DNA of 9,519 bases from Proteiniphilum sp. (GTDB lineage Bacteria > Bacteroidota > Bacteroidia > Bacteroidales > Dysgonomonadaceae), in NCBI GenBank assembly GCA_031255275.1, contig JAIRSV010000034.1, positions 1-9,519 of the forward strand, given 5' to 3'. Made by a program: the position numbers and the translations under genes. The notes under the pieces are model-generated. The model was not told the origin of the DNA and did not search any database. It saw only the letters and a program-made list of their open reading frames with translations. Positions within the stretch are counted from its first letter, which is position 1. Each line of letters starts with the position of its first letter. Of the stretch, positions 1-7,460 are shown in pieces.

Positions 1-70
1 ACTTCTCTACTTCTCAAAAACACATTTTCATGATGATTTCATGAAATTCATTACGCTTAAACCGGTCAAA

Positions 71-230
71 TTGTGAATCGCCGGAGGTCATTCTGAACCG
101 CCGGAAGTCATTGAGCGCCGTCAGAAATCATTGTGAATCGTCAGAAATCATTGTGAATGGCCAGAAATCATTGTGAATCGTCAGAAATCATTGTGAATCG
201 CCGGAAATCATTGTGAATCGCCGGAAAAAA
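71..230. repeat. Tandem array of eight 20-bp units
   Basis: Eight head-to-tail units of exactly 20 bases start at 71, 91, 111, 131, 151, 171, 191 and 211. The consensus is TTGTGAATCGYCRGAAATCA. The first three units and the last are the most diverged, and the middle ones differ by one to three bases. There are no spacers between units, so it is a minisatellite and not a CRISPR array. A period of 20 is not a multiple of three and every frame is soon stopped, so it is not a coding repeat. It lies about 260 bases upstream of the debranching enzyme gene. Its function is unknown; such arrays often vary in copy number between strains. Confidence 0.9.
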
Positions 231-414
231 TGACCTCTGTTCAGTGGAAAGCGGGAGGTTGAAAGCTGAAAAAGAGGGGGTTGGAAAATGATGAGGTGTG
301 GCGAAAATCAGCTCGGGGAACGCGAGCGAATAACGGCACAGCGAACAGCATAAAGGAGAGTCCGCTCAGACAGGGAATTGCTGACCCTTTACGGAAATTT
401 ATTCAATCTTTTGC
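231..414. other. Non-coding upstream region
   Basis: No convincing gene is visible between the tandem repeats and the promoter candidate. A short open frame at 281-484 would need a TTG start, has no recognisable domain and runs into the promoter region. A small hairpin, GCTCG (311-315) with CGAGC (323-327), is present but has no T-run. An AAAGGAG at 353-359 looks like a ribosome binding site but has no suitable start codon after it. Any function here would be as the distal 5' flank of the glucan operon. Confidence 0.5.
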
Positions 415-445
415 TTGTGAAATCAATTCCTATTTCTTATCTTTC
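415..445 (+). promoter_or_regulatory. Candidate promoter of the glucan operon
   Basis: A Bacteroidetes-type promoter candidate has TTG at 415-417, a 20-base spacer, and TATCTTTC at 438-445. The -7 element matches TAnnTTTG at seven of eight positions. Transcription would start near 452, giving a leader of about 40 bases before the ATG at 492. The match is imperfect but the spacing is right, and no better candidate lies between the repeats and the gene. Confidence 0.35.
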
Positions 446-491
446 GCAGGAATTAAGAGGCTACATAACACAATTCTAAATTGAAACAGCG

Positions 492-2513
492 ATGAGTTAC
501 TTGAAATTTGACAAAGATTTGATGATTAACCTGGAGTATTCCCTCTACCGGAACGTTTTGAGAACCAACCGGAGAGGGGCTTATCAAAATACATCCATAT
601 CCGGCTGCAATACGACAAAATACCAGGGACTCCTTGTAATGCCCGTTCCCTCGCTCGACGATGAAAATCACCTCATCCTCTCGTCCTTCGATGAAACGGT
701 GATACAGCACGGAGCAGAATTTAACCTCGGTATCCACCGGTACGCCGGCGACAACTACAACCCGAAAGGACACAAATATATCCGAGAATTTAACTGCGAC
801 AGCGTACCGAAAACCATCTATCGCGTAGGAGGCGTCATCCTCTCGAAAGAAATCATGTTCTCGTCGAAAGAAAACCGCCTGATGATCCGCTACACCCTCA
901 TAGACGCCCATTCGCCCACATCCGTCCGCTTCAAGCCCTTCCTGGCCTTCCGTAAAATCTCCCAGCTTACGAGGGAAAACAACCGGGTAGATAAATCTTG
1001 CCGCGAAGTGGAAAACGGTATCAGCACCTGCATGTATTCCGGATACCCCGAACTGTTCATGCAATTCGACAAAAAAGCGAATTTCATTTACCATCCCGAC
1101 TGGTACCGGAACGTAGAGTACCTCCAGGACCTGCAAAGCGGCGACACCTTTCAGGAAGACCTCTACGTGCCGGGCTATTTCGAAATGTCCATCGCCAAAG
1201 GCGAAGAAATCATCTTCTCCACCGGAGACATCATGGTCGATACCTCCACCCTGTCAAAAGAATTCAATTACGAGATACACAAGCGAACACCGCGATCCAA
1301 TTTCTATAACTGCCTCAAGAACTCAAGCCATCAGTTTTATTACATACCTCAAAAGGACGAACATTACCTTCTGGCCGGCTATCCCTGGTTCAAGGTACGT
1401 GCGCGCGACCAGTTCATCGCCCTTCCCGGATGCACGCTTTCGGTAGACAAACCGCAAGACTTCGAGAAAATGATGGATACGGCCATCCCCCACCTGACAG
1501 CCTTTATGGAAGGCCGGCCGGTGAAAAGTTACCTGAAGCAGATCGACGATCCCGACGTACTGCTGTGGGTGATATGGGCGCTCCAGCAGTTCCGGAAGGA
1601 GAAGAAAGACATTTTCACGGCAAAATACGGCGATTTCCTGTACGAAATCATCGACAGTATCTCCACGGGCAAGCTCCCCAACCTGATACTGGACAGAGAT
1701 ACGGAACTACTGTCCGCCTACGGTCGCGATACAGCCGTCAGCTGGATGAATGCCACCGCAGACGGCAAACCGGCAGTACCCAGGTCAGGCTATCTGGTAG
1801 AATTTAATGCTCTTTGGTACAACGCCCTGAAGTTTGCGGAAGAAGTCTCCCGGGAAACCGGCAAAGAAAGTGCGGCAGCCGATTTCGAAGAACGCGCACA
1901 CCTGGCAGGCAACTCCTTTAAGGAAGTCTTTCTGAATAAAGCCGGCTACCTCTACGACTATGTGGACGGGAATTACAAAGATCCGGACGTACGCCCCAAC
2001 ATGCTCTTCGCCGTCTCGCTCCCCTACTCGCCTCTTGAGCGAAGTCAGAAGAAATCGGTGATCGACTTCATCACCAAAGAACTGCTTGCCCCCTGCGGCA
2101 TACGCTCACTCACCCCGAAGAGCGACAAATTCCGACCCTATTACGCCGGAACGGAGAATGAAAAAAAATTCGCCTATTTCAACGGAATGTCCTTTCCGTG
2201 GCTATTCGGCCACTACATCGAAGCCTATCTGCGCCTGTTCAATATGAGCGGACTCTCGCTGGCAGACCGGATCATGGTAGAGATGGAAGGCCAGATGCAA
2301 AACGACTGCATCGGCAGCATATCGGAATTTTATGATTCACATCCGCCATTCATCGCCCACGGCAGCTATTCCTTCGCCATGAGCGTAGGCGAACTGCTGA
2401 GGGCACAGCGAATCATCGACAAATACAGCGCCGACCCGGAAAACGGGAGAGCACCGGAACACCCCGCAGGCAAGAGAGAGAAACAGGAAGAGAAGAAGTC
2501 GGAAATAAAATAA
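492..2513 (+). CDS. Glycogen debranching enzyme (amylo-alpha-1,6-glucosidase, GH133-like)
   Basis: The 673-residue protein is predicted to hydrolyse alpha-1,6 branch glucose in glycogen in the cytoplasm. No signal peptide is visible. Residues about 20-265 fit the GDE N-terminal beta-rich domain, with NRRGAYQNTSISGCNTTKYQGL at 26-47. Residues about 285-645 fit the (alpha/alpha)6 catalytic domain: AGYPWFKVRARDQFIALPG (295-313), SWMNA (417-421), PRSGYLVEFNALWYNAL (430-446), RPNMLFAVSLPYSPL (501-515), YFNGMSFPWLFGHYIEAYLR (562-581) and the Glu-bearing GSISEFYDSHPP (608-619). The usual WGRD of many debranching enzymes is replaced by RARD. The last 25 residues are a Lys/Glu-rich tail without a domain. 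The ATG at 492 is preceded by an A-rich stretch without a Shine-Dalgarno, as usual in this phylum. The glycosyltransferase gene follows after 10 bases, so they are surely co-transcribed. Family assignment rests on recalled motifs, not on a search. Confidence 0.93.
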   Translation: MSYLKFDKDLMINLEYSLYRNVLRTNRRGAYQNTSISGCNTTKYQGLLVMPVPSLDDENHLILSSFDETVIQHGAEFNLGIHRYAGDNYNPKGHKYIREFNCDSVPKTIYRVGGVILSKEIMFSSKENRLMIRYTLIDAHSPTSVRFKPFLAFRKISQLTRENNRVDKSCREVENGISTCMYSGYPELFMQFDKKANFIYHPDWYRNVEYLQDLQSGDTFQEDLYVPGYFEMSIAKGEEIIFSTGDIMVDTSTLSKEFNYEIHKRTPRSNFYNCLKNSSHQFYYIPQKDEHYLLAGYPWFKVRARDQFIALPGCTLSVDKPQDFEKMMDTAIPHLTAFMEGRPVKSYLKQIDDPDVLLWVIWALQQFRKEKKDIFTAKYGDFLYEIIDSISTGKLPNLILDRDTELLSAYGRDTAVSWMNATADGKPAVPRSGYLVEFNALWYNALKFAEEVSRETGKESAAADFEERAHLAGNSFKEVFLNKAGYLYDYVDGNYKDPDVRPNMLFAVSLPYSPLERSQKKSVIDFITKELLAPCGIRSLTPKSDKFRPYYAGTENEKKFAYFNGMSFPWLFGHYIEAYLRLFNMSGLSLADRIMVEMEGQMQNDCIGSISEFYDSHPPFIAHGSYSFAMSVGELLRAQRIIDKYSADPENGRAPEHPAGKREKQEEKKSEIK

Positions 2514-2523
2514 ACGAACCATT

Positions 2524-3780
2524 ATGAAAGCATTAATGTTTGGATGGGAATTTCCGCCACACATCCTGGGAGGACTCGGAACAGCAAGTTACGGACTCAC
2601 CAGGGGAATGGCAAAACAGGAAGATCTTGAAATCATTTTCGTGATCCCCAAGCCCAGAGGCGACGAAGACCAGAGTTTCATGAAAATCCTGGGAGCCGGC
2701 AATACCCCCATCGTCTGGCGCGATGTGCCGTGGGAAACGGTAAAGCCACGGCTGGAAAAATTCATGGACCCCCAGGAATATTACCGGATGCGCGACAATA
2801 TCTATGCCGATTTCACCTACATGCACACCGGCGACCTGGGATGTATCGAATTTTCCGGCAGGTATCCGAGCAACATCCTGGAAGAGACCAACAACTATTC
2901 CATTGTAGCAGGAGTGATCGCCCGCACTTATGATTTCGACGTCATCCATTCGCACGACTGGCTCACCTATCCGGCCGGTCTTCACGCGAAAAGCGTTACC
3001 GGCAAACCGATGGTGATCCATGTGCACGCCACCGAATTTGACCGCAGCAGAGGCAAACCCAACCCCATTGTCTATGGAATCGAAAAAGACGGAATGGATA
3101 ACTGCGATCATATTATCTGCGTAAGCGATCTGACGCGGCGCACGGTGATCGAAAACTATCATCAGCCCCACTGGAAAGTGACCACCGTACACAACGCCGT
3201 GGAACCGCTCAGCCCCGAAATCGAAGCTATCGAACGAATCTCGGGCGTTTCCGAGAAAGTAGTTACATTCCTGGGACGCATCACCATGCAGAAAGGACCC
3301 GAATTCTTTGTAGACGCCGCCACGCAGGTAATCAAAAAGACCGGTCATATCCGCTTTGTACTGGCCGGAAGCGGCGACATGATGGATCAGATGATCCGTC
3401 TGGTAGCCGATCGCGGCATTGCGCACAAATTTCACTTCACCGGCTTCCTCCGCGGCAAACAGGTATACGAAATGTTGAAATCGAGCGACGTTTACGTAAT
3501 GCCCTCCGTATCGGAACCCTTTGGAATATCGCCCCTCGAAGCAATGCAATGCGGCGTACCAAGCATTATCTCCTATCAGTCGGGATGTTCAGAGATACTT
3601 CACAACGTCATCAAGACCGACTACTGGGACGTGGACGCAATGGCCGACGCCATTTACTCTATATGCACCTACCCCGCAATGGCAGAACACCTCAAAGTAA
3701 ACGGAAAAATAGAAGTTGACAATATAAAATGGGAAGATGCCGGCCTGAAAGTCCGCCGGATCTACGACAGCCTTATGTAA
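2524..3780 (+). CDS. GT-B glycosyltransferase, probable glycogen synthase
   Basis: This 418-residue protein is probably a retaining glucosyltransferase that extends alpha-1,4-glucan from a nucleotide-glucose donor in the cytoplasm. The N-terminal Rossmann domain begins MKALMFGWEFPPHILGGLGT, whose GGLG loop (16-19) is the donor/acceptor loop typical of glycogen synthases and GT4/GT5 enzymes. HSHDW is at 142-146 and HVHATEFDR at 166-174. The C-terminal domain starts near 245 with FLGRITMQKGPE (249-260; Arg252 and Lys257 are expected donor-phosphate contacts). It holds the E-x7-E motif EPFGISPLE at 331-339. It is shorter than classical GlgA (about 480 residues) and closer to GT4-like synthases. 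Its place between a debranching enzyme and a GH57 protein, with 10- and 22-base spacers, supports glycogen synthesis. It could instead make another glucan, and the donor (ADP- or UDP-glucose) cannot be read from the sequence. Confidence 0.88.
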   Translation: MKALMFGWEFPPHILGGLGTASYGLTRGMAKQEDLEIIFVIPKPRGDEDQSFMKILGAGNTPIVWRDVPWETVKPRLEKFMDPQEYYRMRDNIYADFTYMHTGDLGCIEFSGRYPSNILEETNNYSIVAGVIARTYDFDVIHSHDWLTYPAGLHAKSVTGKPMVIHVHATEFDRSRGKPNPIVYGIEKDGMDNCDHIICVSDLTRRTVIENYHQPHWKVTTVHNAVEPLSPEIEAIERISGVSEKVVTFLGRITMQKGPEFFVDAATQVIKKTGHIRFVLAGSGDMMDQMIRLVADRGIAHKFHFTGFLRGKQVYEMLKSSDVYVMPSVSEPFGISPLEAMQCGVPSIISYQSGCSEILHNVIKTDYWDVDAMADAIYSICTYPAMAEHLKVNGKIEVDNIKWEDAGLKVRRIYDSLM

Positions 3781-3802
3781 AATCAAGCAACAAACAAGAA
3801 AT

Positions 3803-5146
3803 ATGAAGACAATATGTATTTATTTCCAGCTCCATCAACCGTTTCGGTTAAAGAGATACCGTTTTTTCAACATCGGCAGAGATCATTACTACTACGATGA
3901 CTATGCCAACGAAGATATACTGCAGCAGATAGCCGGCCGTTCCTACGTCCCGGCCAATCGAATGTTGCTCGACCTGATCAACCAGTATAAGGGAAAATTC
4001 AAAGTAGCATTCTCAATATCCGGAGTAGCCCTTGAGCAGCTCGAAATTTATTCGCCGGAAGTGATAGACGGATTCCGCGAACTGGTAAAAACCGGCTGTG
4101 CAGAGTTTCTGACGGAAACCTATGCCCATTCGCTGGCCAGTCTTTATGATCCCGAAGAGTTCCGCTACCAGGTGGGACATCATTCCGAAAGAATAGAGAT
4201 GCTTTTCGGACAAAAGCCGACCGTCGTCCGCAACACAGAACTGATCTACTCCGACGAAATCGCCGATATGGTATACGAAATGGGATACTCCAAAATGATC
4301 ACCGAAGGAGCCAAACATATCCTGGGGTGGAAAAGTCCGAATTACGTCTATCAGTCCATAACGCAGCCCAACCTGAAGCTGCTGCTTAAAAACAGCCGTT
4401 TCAGCGACGATATAGCCTACCGCTTTTCCAATTACAGCTGGAATGAATATCCGCTGACGGCCGAGAAATTCATCTCATGGATATCCGGCAGCACTCCCGA
4501 GGAAGAGATATTCAACCTCTTTATGAACTATGAGACGCTGGGCAACCTGCAACCGTCGTACACCGGTATTTTCGAGTTTTTCAAAGCCTTACCCCGTTTC
4601 GCCTTCGAGCACGGGATCAGATTCGCCACCCCCGGCGAAGCGCTGGATTCTCACGAAGCCATCGGCGCCATTAATGTTCCCAATCCCATCTCATGGACGG
4701 ACGAGGAACGCGACCTGAGTGCATGGCTGGGGAATAAACTGCAGCAAAGCGCGCTGAATGCGCTCTATGAAGTGGGCGAAAGGGTTCGCCTGTGTACCGA
4801 CCGGCGGCTCAAACAGGATTGGCTCTATTTGCAGACCAGTGACCATTTTCACTATATGTCCACCAAACACTTCGGCAAGGAAGGACAAAGCCAGTTCAGC
4901 CCCTACTTATCGCCTTATGACGCCTTCAACAACTATATGAACGTACTGAGCGACTTCATCGCCCGCGTAAAAGCGCAGTATCCCGACACGGTAGACAACG
5001 AAGAGCTGAACGCGCTTCTTACTACCATCCACAATCAGGAAATGGAGATCAAGCACCTTCAGTCGGAATTGAAGAAGGTGATCGGAAAAAATGAAGAATT
5101 GTTCGTAAAAAAGAATAAAGTCAAAATCACTACTTCGCGAAACTGA
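3803..5146 (+). CDS. GH57 family alpha-amylase/glucanotransferase-like protein with altered catalytic Asp
   Basis: This 447-residue protein belongs to glycoside hydrolase family 57, retaining enzymes that cut or transfer alpha-1,4-glucan chains. Family motifs are visible in order: FQLHQPFR at 8-15 (motif I), GVALEQLE at 74-81 (motif II), and RNTELIYSDEIA at 143-154 (motif III, nucleophile Glu146). Motif IV is LFMNYETLGNL at 239-249. A helical C-terminal domain contains AWLGN (307-311) and TSDHFHYM (345-352). Residues about 398-432 look like a short coiled coil before a basic tail. In motif IV the acid/base Asp expected before Y/G-E is Asn242 (codon AAC at 4526-4528), and the usual ETFGEH reads ETLGNL. 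Activity may therefore be lost or changed, although the rest of the protein is intact. There is no signal peptide. It is the third gene of the glucan operon. Its end overlaps the convergent rny gene by 17 bases. Confidence 0.9.
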   Translation: MKTICIYFQLHQPFRLKRYRFFNIGRDHYYYDDYANEDILQQIAGRSYVPANRMLLDLINQYKGKFKVAFSISGVALEQLEIYSPEVIDGFRELVKTGCAEFLTETYAHSLASLYDPEEFRYQVGHHSERIEMLFGQKPTVVRNTELIYSDEIADMVYEMGYSKMITEGAKHILGWKSPNYVYQSITQPNLKLLLKNSRFSDDIAYRFSNYSWNEYPLTAEKFISWISGSTPEEEIFNLFMNYETLGNLQPSYTGIFEFFKALPRFAFEHGIRFATPGEALDSHEAIGAINVPNPISWTDEERDLSAWLGNKLQQSALNALYEVGERVRLCTDRRLKQDWLYLQTSDHFHYMSTKHFGKEGQSQFSPYLSPYDAFNNYMNVLSDFIARVKAQYPDTVDNEELNALLTTIHNQEMEIKHLQSELKKVIGKNEELFVKKNKVKITTSRN

Positions 5147-6659
5147 CAGCCCGGGTCTCGCGGATTACCGTGATTTTCACCTGACCGGGGTAGGTCATTT
5201 CGGATTGTATCTTACGTGCAATTTCCGACGACAGTTTTTCGGTATCCTGGTCATCAATCTTATCAGCACCGACAATTACCCTCAACTCGCGTCCCGCCTG
5301 TATAGCGTATGTTTTTATCACTCCGGGGTATGAGAGCGCTAACTGCTCCAAATCGTTCAACCGCTTGATATAAGCCTCCACGATCTCGCGGCGCGCTCCG
5401 GGGCGCGCGCCCGAAATGGCGTCGCATACCTGGACGATAGGCGCAAGGAGACTTGCCATTTCCACCTCATCGTGGTGTGCCCCGATAGCGTTACAGATGT
5501 CGGGGTTTTCCTTGTATTTTTCCGCCAGTCTCATTCCCAGCATTGCGTGCGGCAATTCGGGTTCATCGTCGGGCACTTTCCCTATATCATGCAACAAGCC
5601 GGCACGTTTCGCCTTCTTGGGATTCAATCCCAGTTCCGAAGCCATAATAGCGCAGAGGTTGGCCACTTCGCGGGAGTGCTGCAGCAGGTTCTGTCCGTAA
5701 GAGGAACGGTATTTCATTTTCCCCACCATACGGACCAGTTCGGGATGTAAATTGTGCACACCCAGATCGATCACCGTACGCTTGCCGGTCTCCACGATCT
5801 CGTCCTCAATCTGTTTCTTCACCTTCGACACAACCTCTTCTACACGCGCCGGATGGATTCGTCCGTCGGCTACCAGCTGGTGAAGCGACAGGCGGGCTAT
5901 CTCGCGACGCACAGGATCGAAACCCGACAGGACAATGGCTTCAGGCGTGTCATCCACCACGATTTCGACTCCCGTAGCCGCTTCCAGTGCTCGGATATTG
6001 CGTCCTTCACGTCCGATAATGCGACCTTTCACCTCGTCGGAATCAATATGAAATACGGTAATGGCATTTTCGATAGAGGTCTCGGTCGCTACCCGCTGTA
6101 TGCTCTGAATGACGATACGCTTCGCCTCTTTATTGGCCGTCATTTTGGCCTCTTCCATGATTTCTCCGATGTAAGACTGTGCATTGGCTTTGGCTTCCTC
6201 TTTCAGAGATTCCACCAGTCGCTCTTTGGCCTCTTCAGCTGAGAGTCCGGATATGGTTTCCAGTTTTTCCAGCGATTGCCGGTGAAACCGTTCCAACTCG
6301 GCGCCCTTTTTATCAAGAAACTCCTGCTGATTTACCAGATTTTGTTTTGCTTCATCAACTTCAGCCATTCTCTTATTCAGCTCCTCCTGTTTCTGATTGA
6401 GCGTCATCTCACGTTGCTTCAACCTGTTTTCAGTAATCTGAATTTTGGCCGTACGCGCATTTGCCTGCTTTTCCGCTTCCGTTTTCATCAGGAGCACCTC
6501 TTCCTTCGCCTCCAGTAATATCTTCTTCTTTATTACCTCAGCATCTTTTTCCGCATCGCTCAAGATATTCCGACTGCGGGAACTGGCCATCTTACCGATT
6601 ACGTACCAGGCAACAACCGCCCCGATCAGTAATCCGATAACTCCTATCACTATTTCCAT
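5130..6659 (-). CDS. rny: Ribonuclease Y
   Basis: Ribonuclease Y is a membrane-anchored endoribonuclease that initiates mRNA decay. With the ATG at 6659 the protein is 509 residues, within the usual range. Residues about 2-22 are one membrane-spanning helix. About 30-190 is a long charged coiled coil. A KH RNA-binding domain has the GRIIGREGRN loop at 212-221. The HD phosphodiesterase domain shows His328 (QHSRE), His357-Asp358 (LLHDIGK), the HHDE at 395-398 and CDAISGARPG at 412-421, so the metal ligands appear complete. The frame can be extended to a TTG at 6686 (518 residues), but ATG gives the standard short N-terminus and TTG starts are rare in this phylum. It is the last gene of the minus-strand operon, following the 6S-like RNA. 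Its TAG stop lies inside the end of the convergent GH57 gene. Confidence 0.96.
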   Translation of the reverse strand: MEIVIGVIGLLIGAVVAWYVIGKMASSRSRNILSDAEKDAEVIKKKILLEAKEEVLLMKTEAEKQANARTAKIQITENRLKQREMTLNQKQEELNKRMAEVDEAKQNLVNQQEFLDKKGAELERFHRQSLEKLETISGLSAEEAKERLVESLKEEAKANAQSYIGEIMEEAKMTANKEAKRIVIQSIQRVATETSIENAITVFHIDSDEVKGRIIGREGRNIRALEAATGVEIVVDDTPEAIVLSGFDPVRREIARLSLHQLVADGRIHPARVEEVVSKVKKQIEDEIVETGKRTVIDLGVHNLHPELVRMVGKMKYRSSYGQNLLQHSREVANLCAIMASELGLNPKKAKRAGLLHDIGKVPDDEPELPHAMLGMRLAEKYKENPDICNAIGAHHDEVEMASLLAPIVQVCDAISGARPGARREIVEAYIKRLNDLEQLALSYPGVIKTYAIQAGRELRVIVGADKIDDQDTEKLSSEIARKIQSEMTYPGQVKITVIRETRAVSFAK

Positions 6660-6715
6660 ATTATCTGTTATTAAATTGATTTCCAATCAACCATCGGGAA
6701 AAGTTTCCATTCTCC

Positions 6716-6816
6716 GGAAAGAATTTCAATCCTGCTTCTTAAAAAGAATCGCACTCGATTACACACATCGCCGCCGATACATATAAAGAGTGCGCTTCCA
6801 GGTTTCTACTGCTTAC
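6716..6816 (-). ncRNA. ssrS: Candidate 6S RNA (RNA polymerase-binding regulatory RNA)
   Basis: The 170-base gap between zapA and rny has no open frame worth naming but folds well on the minus strand. An inner stem pairs CGCACTC (6794-6788) with GAGTGCG (6756-6750), capped by ATCG/CGAT around GCGG. An outer stem pairs CCTG (6802-6799) with CAGG (6734-6731), and a weaker AGAA/TTCT pairing lies outside it. Between inner and outer stems is a large asymmetric bubble whose 3' strand can form its own hairpin, TTCTT (6748-6744) with AAGAA (6740-6736). A long rod with a central bubble and a 3'-strand hairpin is the 6S RNA plan. A position next to zapA is also known for 6S in other bacteria. I recall a Bacteroidetes 6S family of about this length, but the call rests on structure and context and the ends are approximate. 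No separate promoter was seen; it may be processed from the operon transcript. Confidence 0.55.
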
Positions 6817-6828
6817 TTATAGAATATG

Positions 6829-7131
6829 CTATTTTTTCAGATAATCGTCCAATTCGCCTATCAGCGAACCTATTTTATCTTCAAAAGGTTTCGTATTATT
6901 TCTATCACCAAGAAAAAAATTTTCCACCAGTGCCTGAATGGCCGTCATCACCACAAAATCCTGTGTTGTCATGTTAGAGCTTTCGCCCCCGTATACAACG
7001 CGATACTGGTTTATTTTATTATTAATCTTTTTGGCGGCATCACGAAAAGCCTGCTCATCCGACCGTTTGATTTTCAACGGATATCTTCTGTCGGCAATCT
7101 CTAATGTCAATAAAAATTTTTCGTCGCCCAT
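6829..7131 (-). CDS. zapA: Cell division protein ZapA
   Basis: ZapA binds and bundles FtsZ filaments and stabilises the Z-ring at midcell. The 100-residue product begins MGDEKFLLTLEIADRRYPLKI, the N-terminal beta-strand module of the family. It continues through AFRDAAKKINNKINQYR and ends in a long helix (VMTAIQALVENFF to the C-terminus) that fits the ZapA dimer/tetramer coiled coil. Length is normal for ZapA. The frame could start one codon earlier at a GTG (7132-7134), but the ATG at 7129-7131 is preferred. It lies 19 bases after the coiled-coil gene and is followed by the 6S-like RNA and rny. The small coiled-coil gene upstream suggests a ZapA/ZapB-like pair. Confidence 0.9.
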   Translation of the reverse strand: MGDEKFLLTLEIADRRYPLKIKRSDEQAFRDAAKKINNKINQYRVVYGGESSNMTTQDFVVMTAIQALVENFFLGDRNNTKPFEDKIGSLIGELDDYLKK

Positions 7132-7150
7132 CACATAATTTATTCAAACA

Positions 7151-7441
7151 CTATTTCAATAAATTTATGCACTTATCAACCTCTCGCATCAGTTTTGACA
7201 GTGTCGCCTTAGCTGTATCCACATCCACCGAGGCGGCTGTTATGGTCCTCGCAAACTTCAAACTGTCATATTTTGCTTTCAAGTGCTCCATCTCTTTTGT
7301 CGTCTCGTCCAGATGAATCCGTCCTGACCGAATTTCGGCTTTTAGCCGGGCATTCTCCTCTTTTAAAGAGTCACATAAAAACAATATCTGTTTTATTCGC
7401 ACCTCCAGATCAACAAGCAACTTATCATGTTCTTCAGCCAT
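7151..7441 (-). CDS. Small coiled-coil protein, ZapB-like (function inferred)
   Basis: This 96-residue protein is almost entirely predicted helix. Residues about 1-62 carry a heptad pattern (LVDLEVRIKQILFLCDSLKE, then ENARLKAEI and KEMEHLKAKYDSLK). About 63-76 is a less regular TITAASVDVDTAKA segment, followed by a final amphipathic helix ending in CINLLK. No membrane segment, signal peptide or enzyme motif is present. Its size, coiled-coil nature and position as the first gene before zapA suggest a ZapB-like divisome linker that partners ZapA, but sequence identity to ZapB is not evident. The ATG at 7441 lies about 14 bases after the predicted transcription start. An AGGAG at 7459-7455 is 13 bases from the ATG, too far to be a good ribosome binding site and possibly at the very 5' end of the message. 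Confidence 0.8.
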   Translation of the reverse strand: MAEEHDKLLVDLEVRIKQILFLCDSLKEENARLKAEIRSGRIHLDETTKEMEHLKAKYDSLKFARTITAASVDVDTAKATLSKLMREVDKCINLLK

Positions 7442-7460
7442 ATGAAAACAAAAACTCCTA

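Noticed and set aside
71..230. CRISPR array
   Set aside because: The units are contiguous with no unique spacers, and no cas genes are present.
281..484. 67-codon plus-strand open frame
   Set aside because: Needs a TTG start, has no recognisable domain, and its end covers the promoter candidate of the next gene.
453..1136. 227-codon minus-strand open frame over the debranching enzyme gene
   Set aside because: Antisense shadow of a gene with clear family motifs. Its composition looks unlike a real protein.
2533..3549. 338-codon minus-strand open frame over the glycosyltransferase gene
   Set aside because: Long, but wholly antisense to a conserved enzyme. It has no recognisable motif and no promoter, so it is explained by codon bias of the real gene.
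6660..6686. TTG start extending RNase Y by nine residues
   Set aside because: The ATG at 6659 gives a standard N-terminus directly before the membrane helix, and TTG starts are rare in Bacteroidetes.
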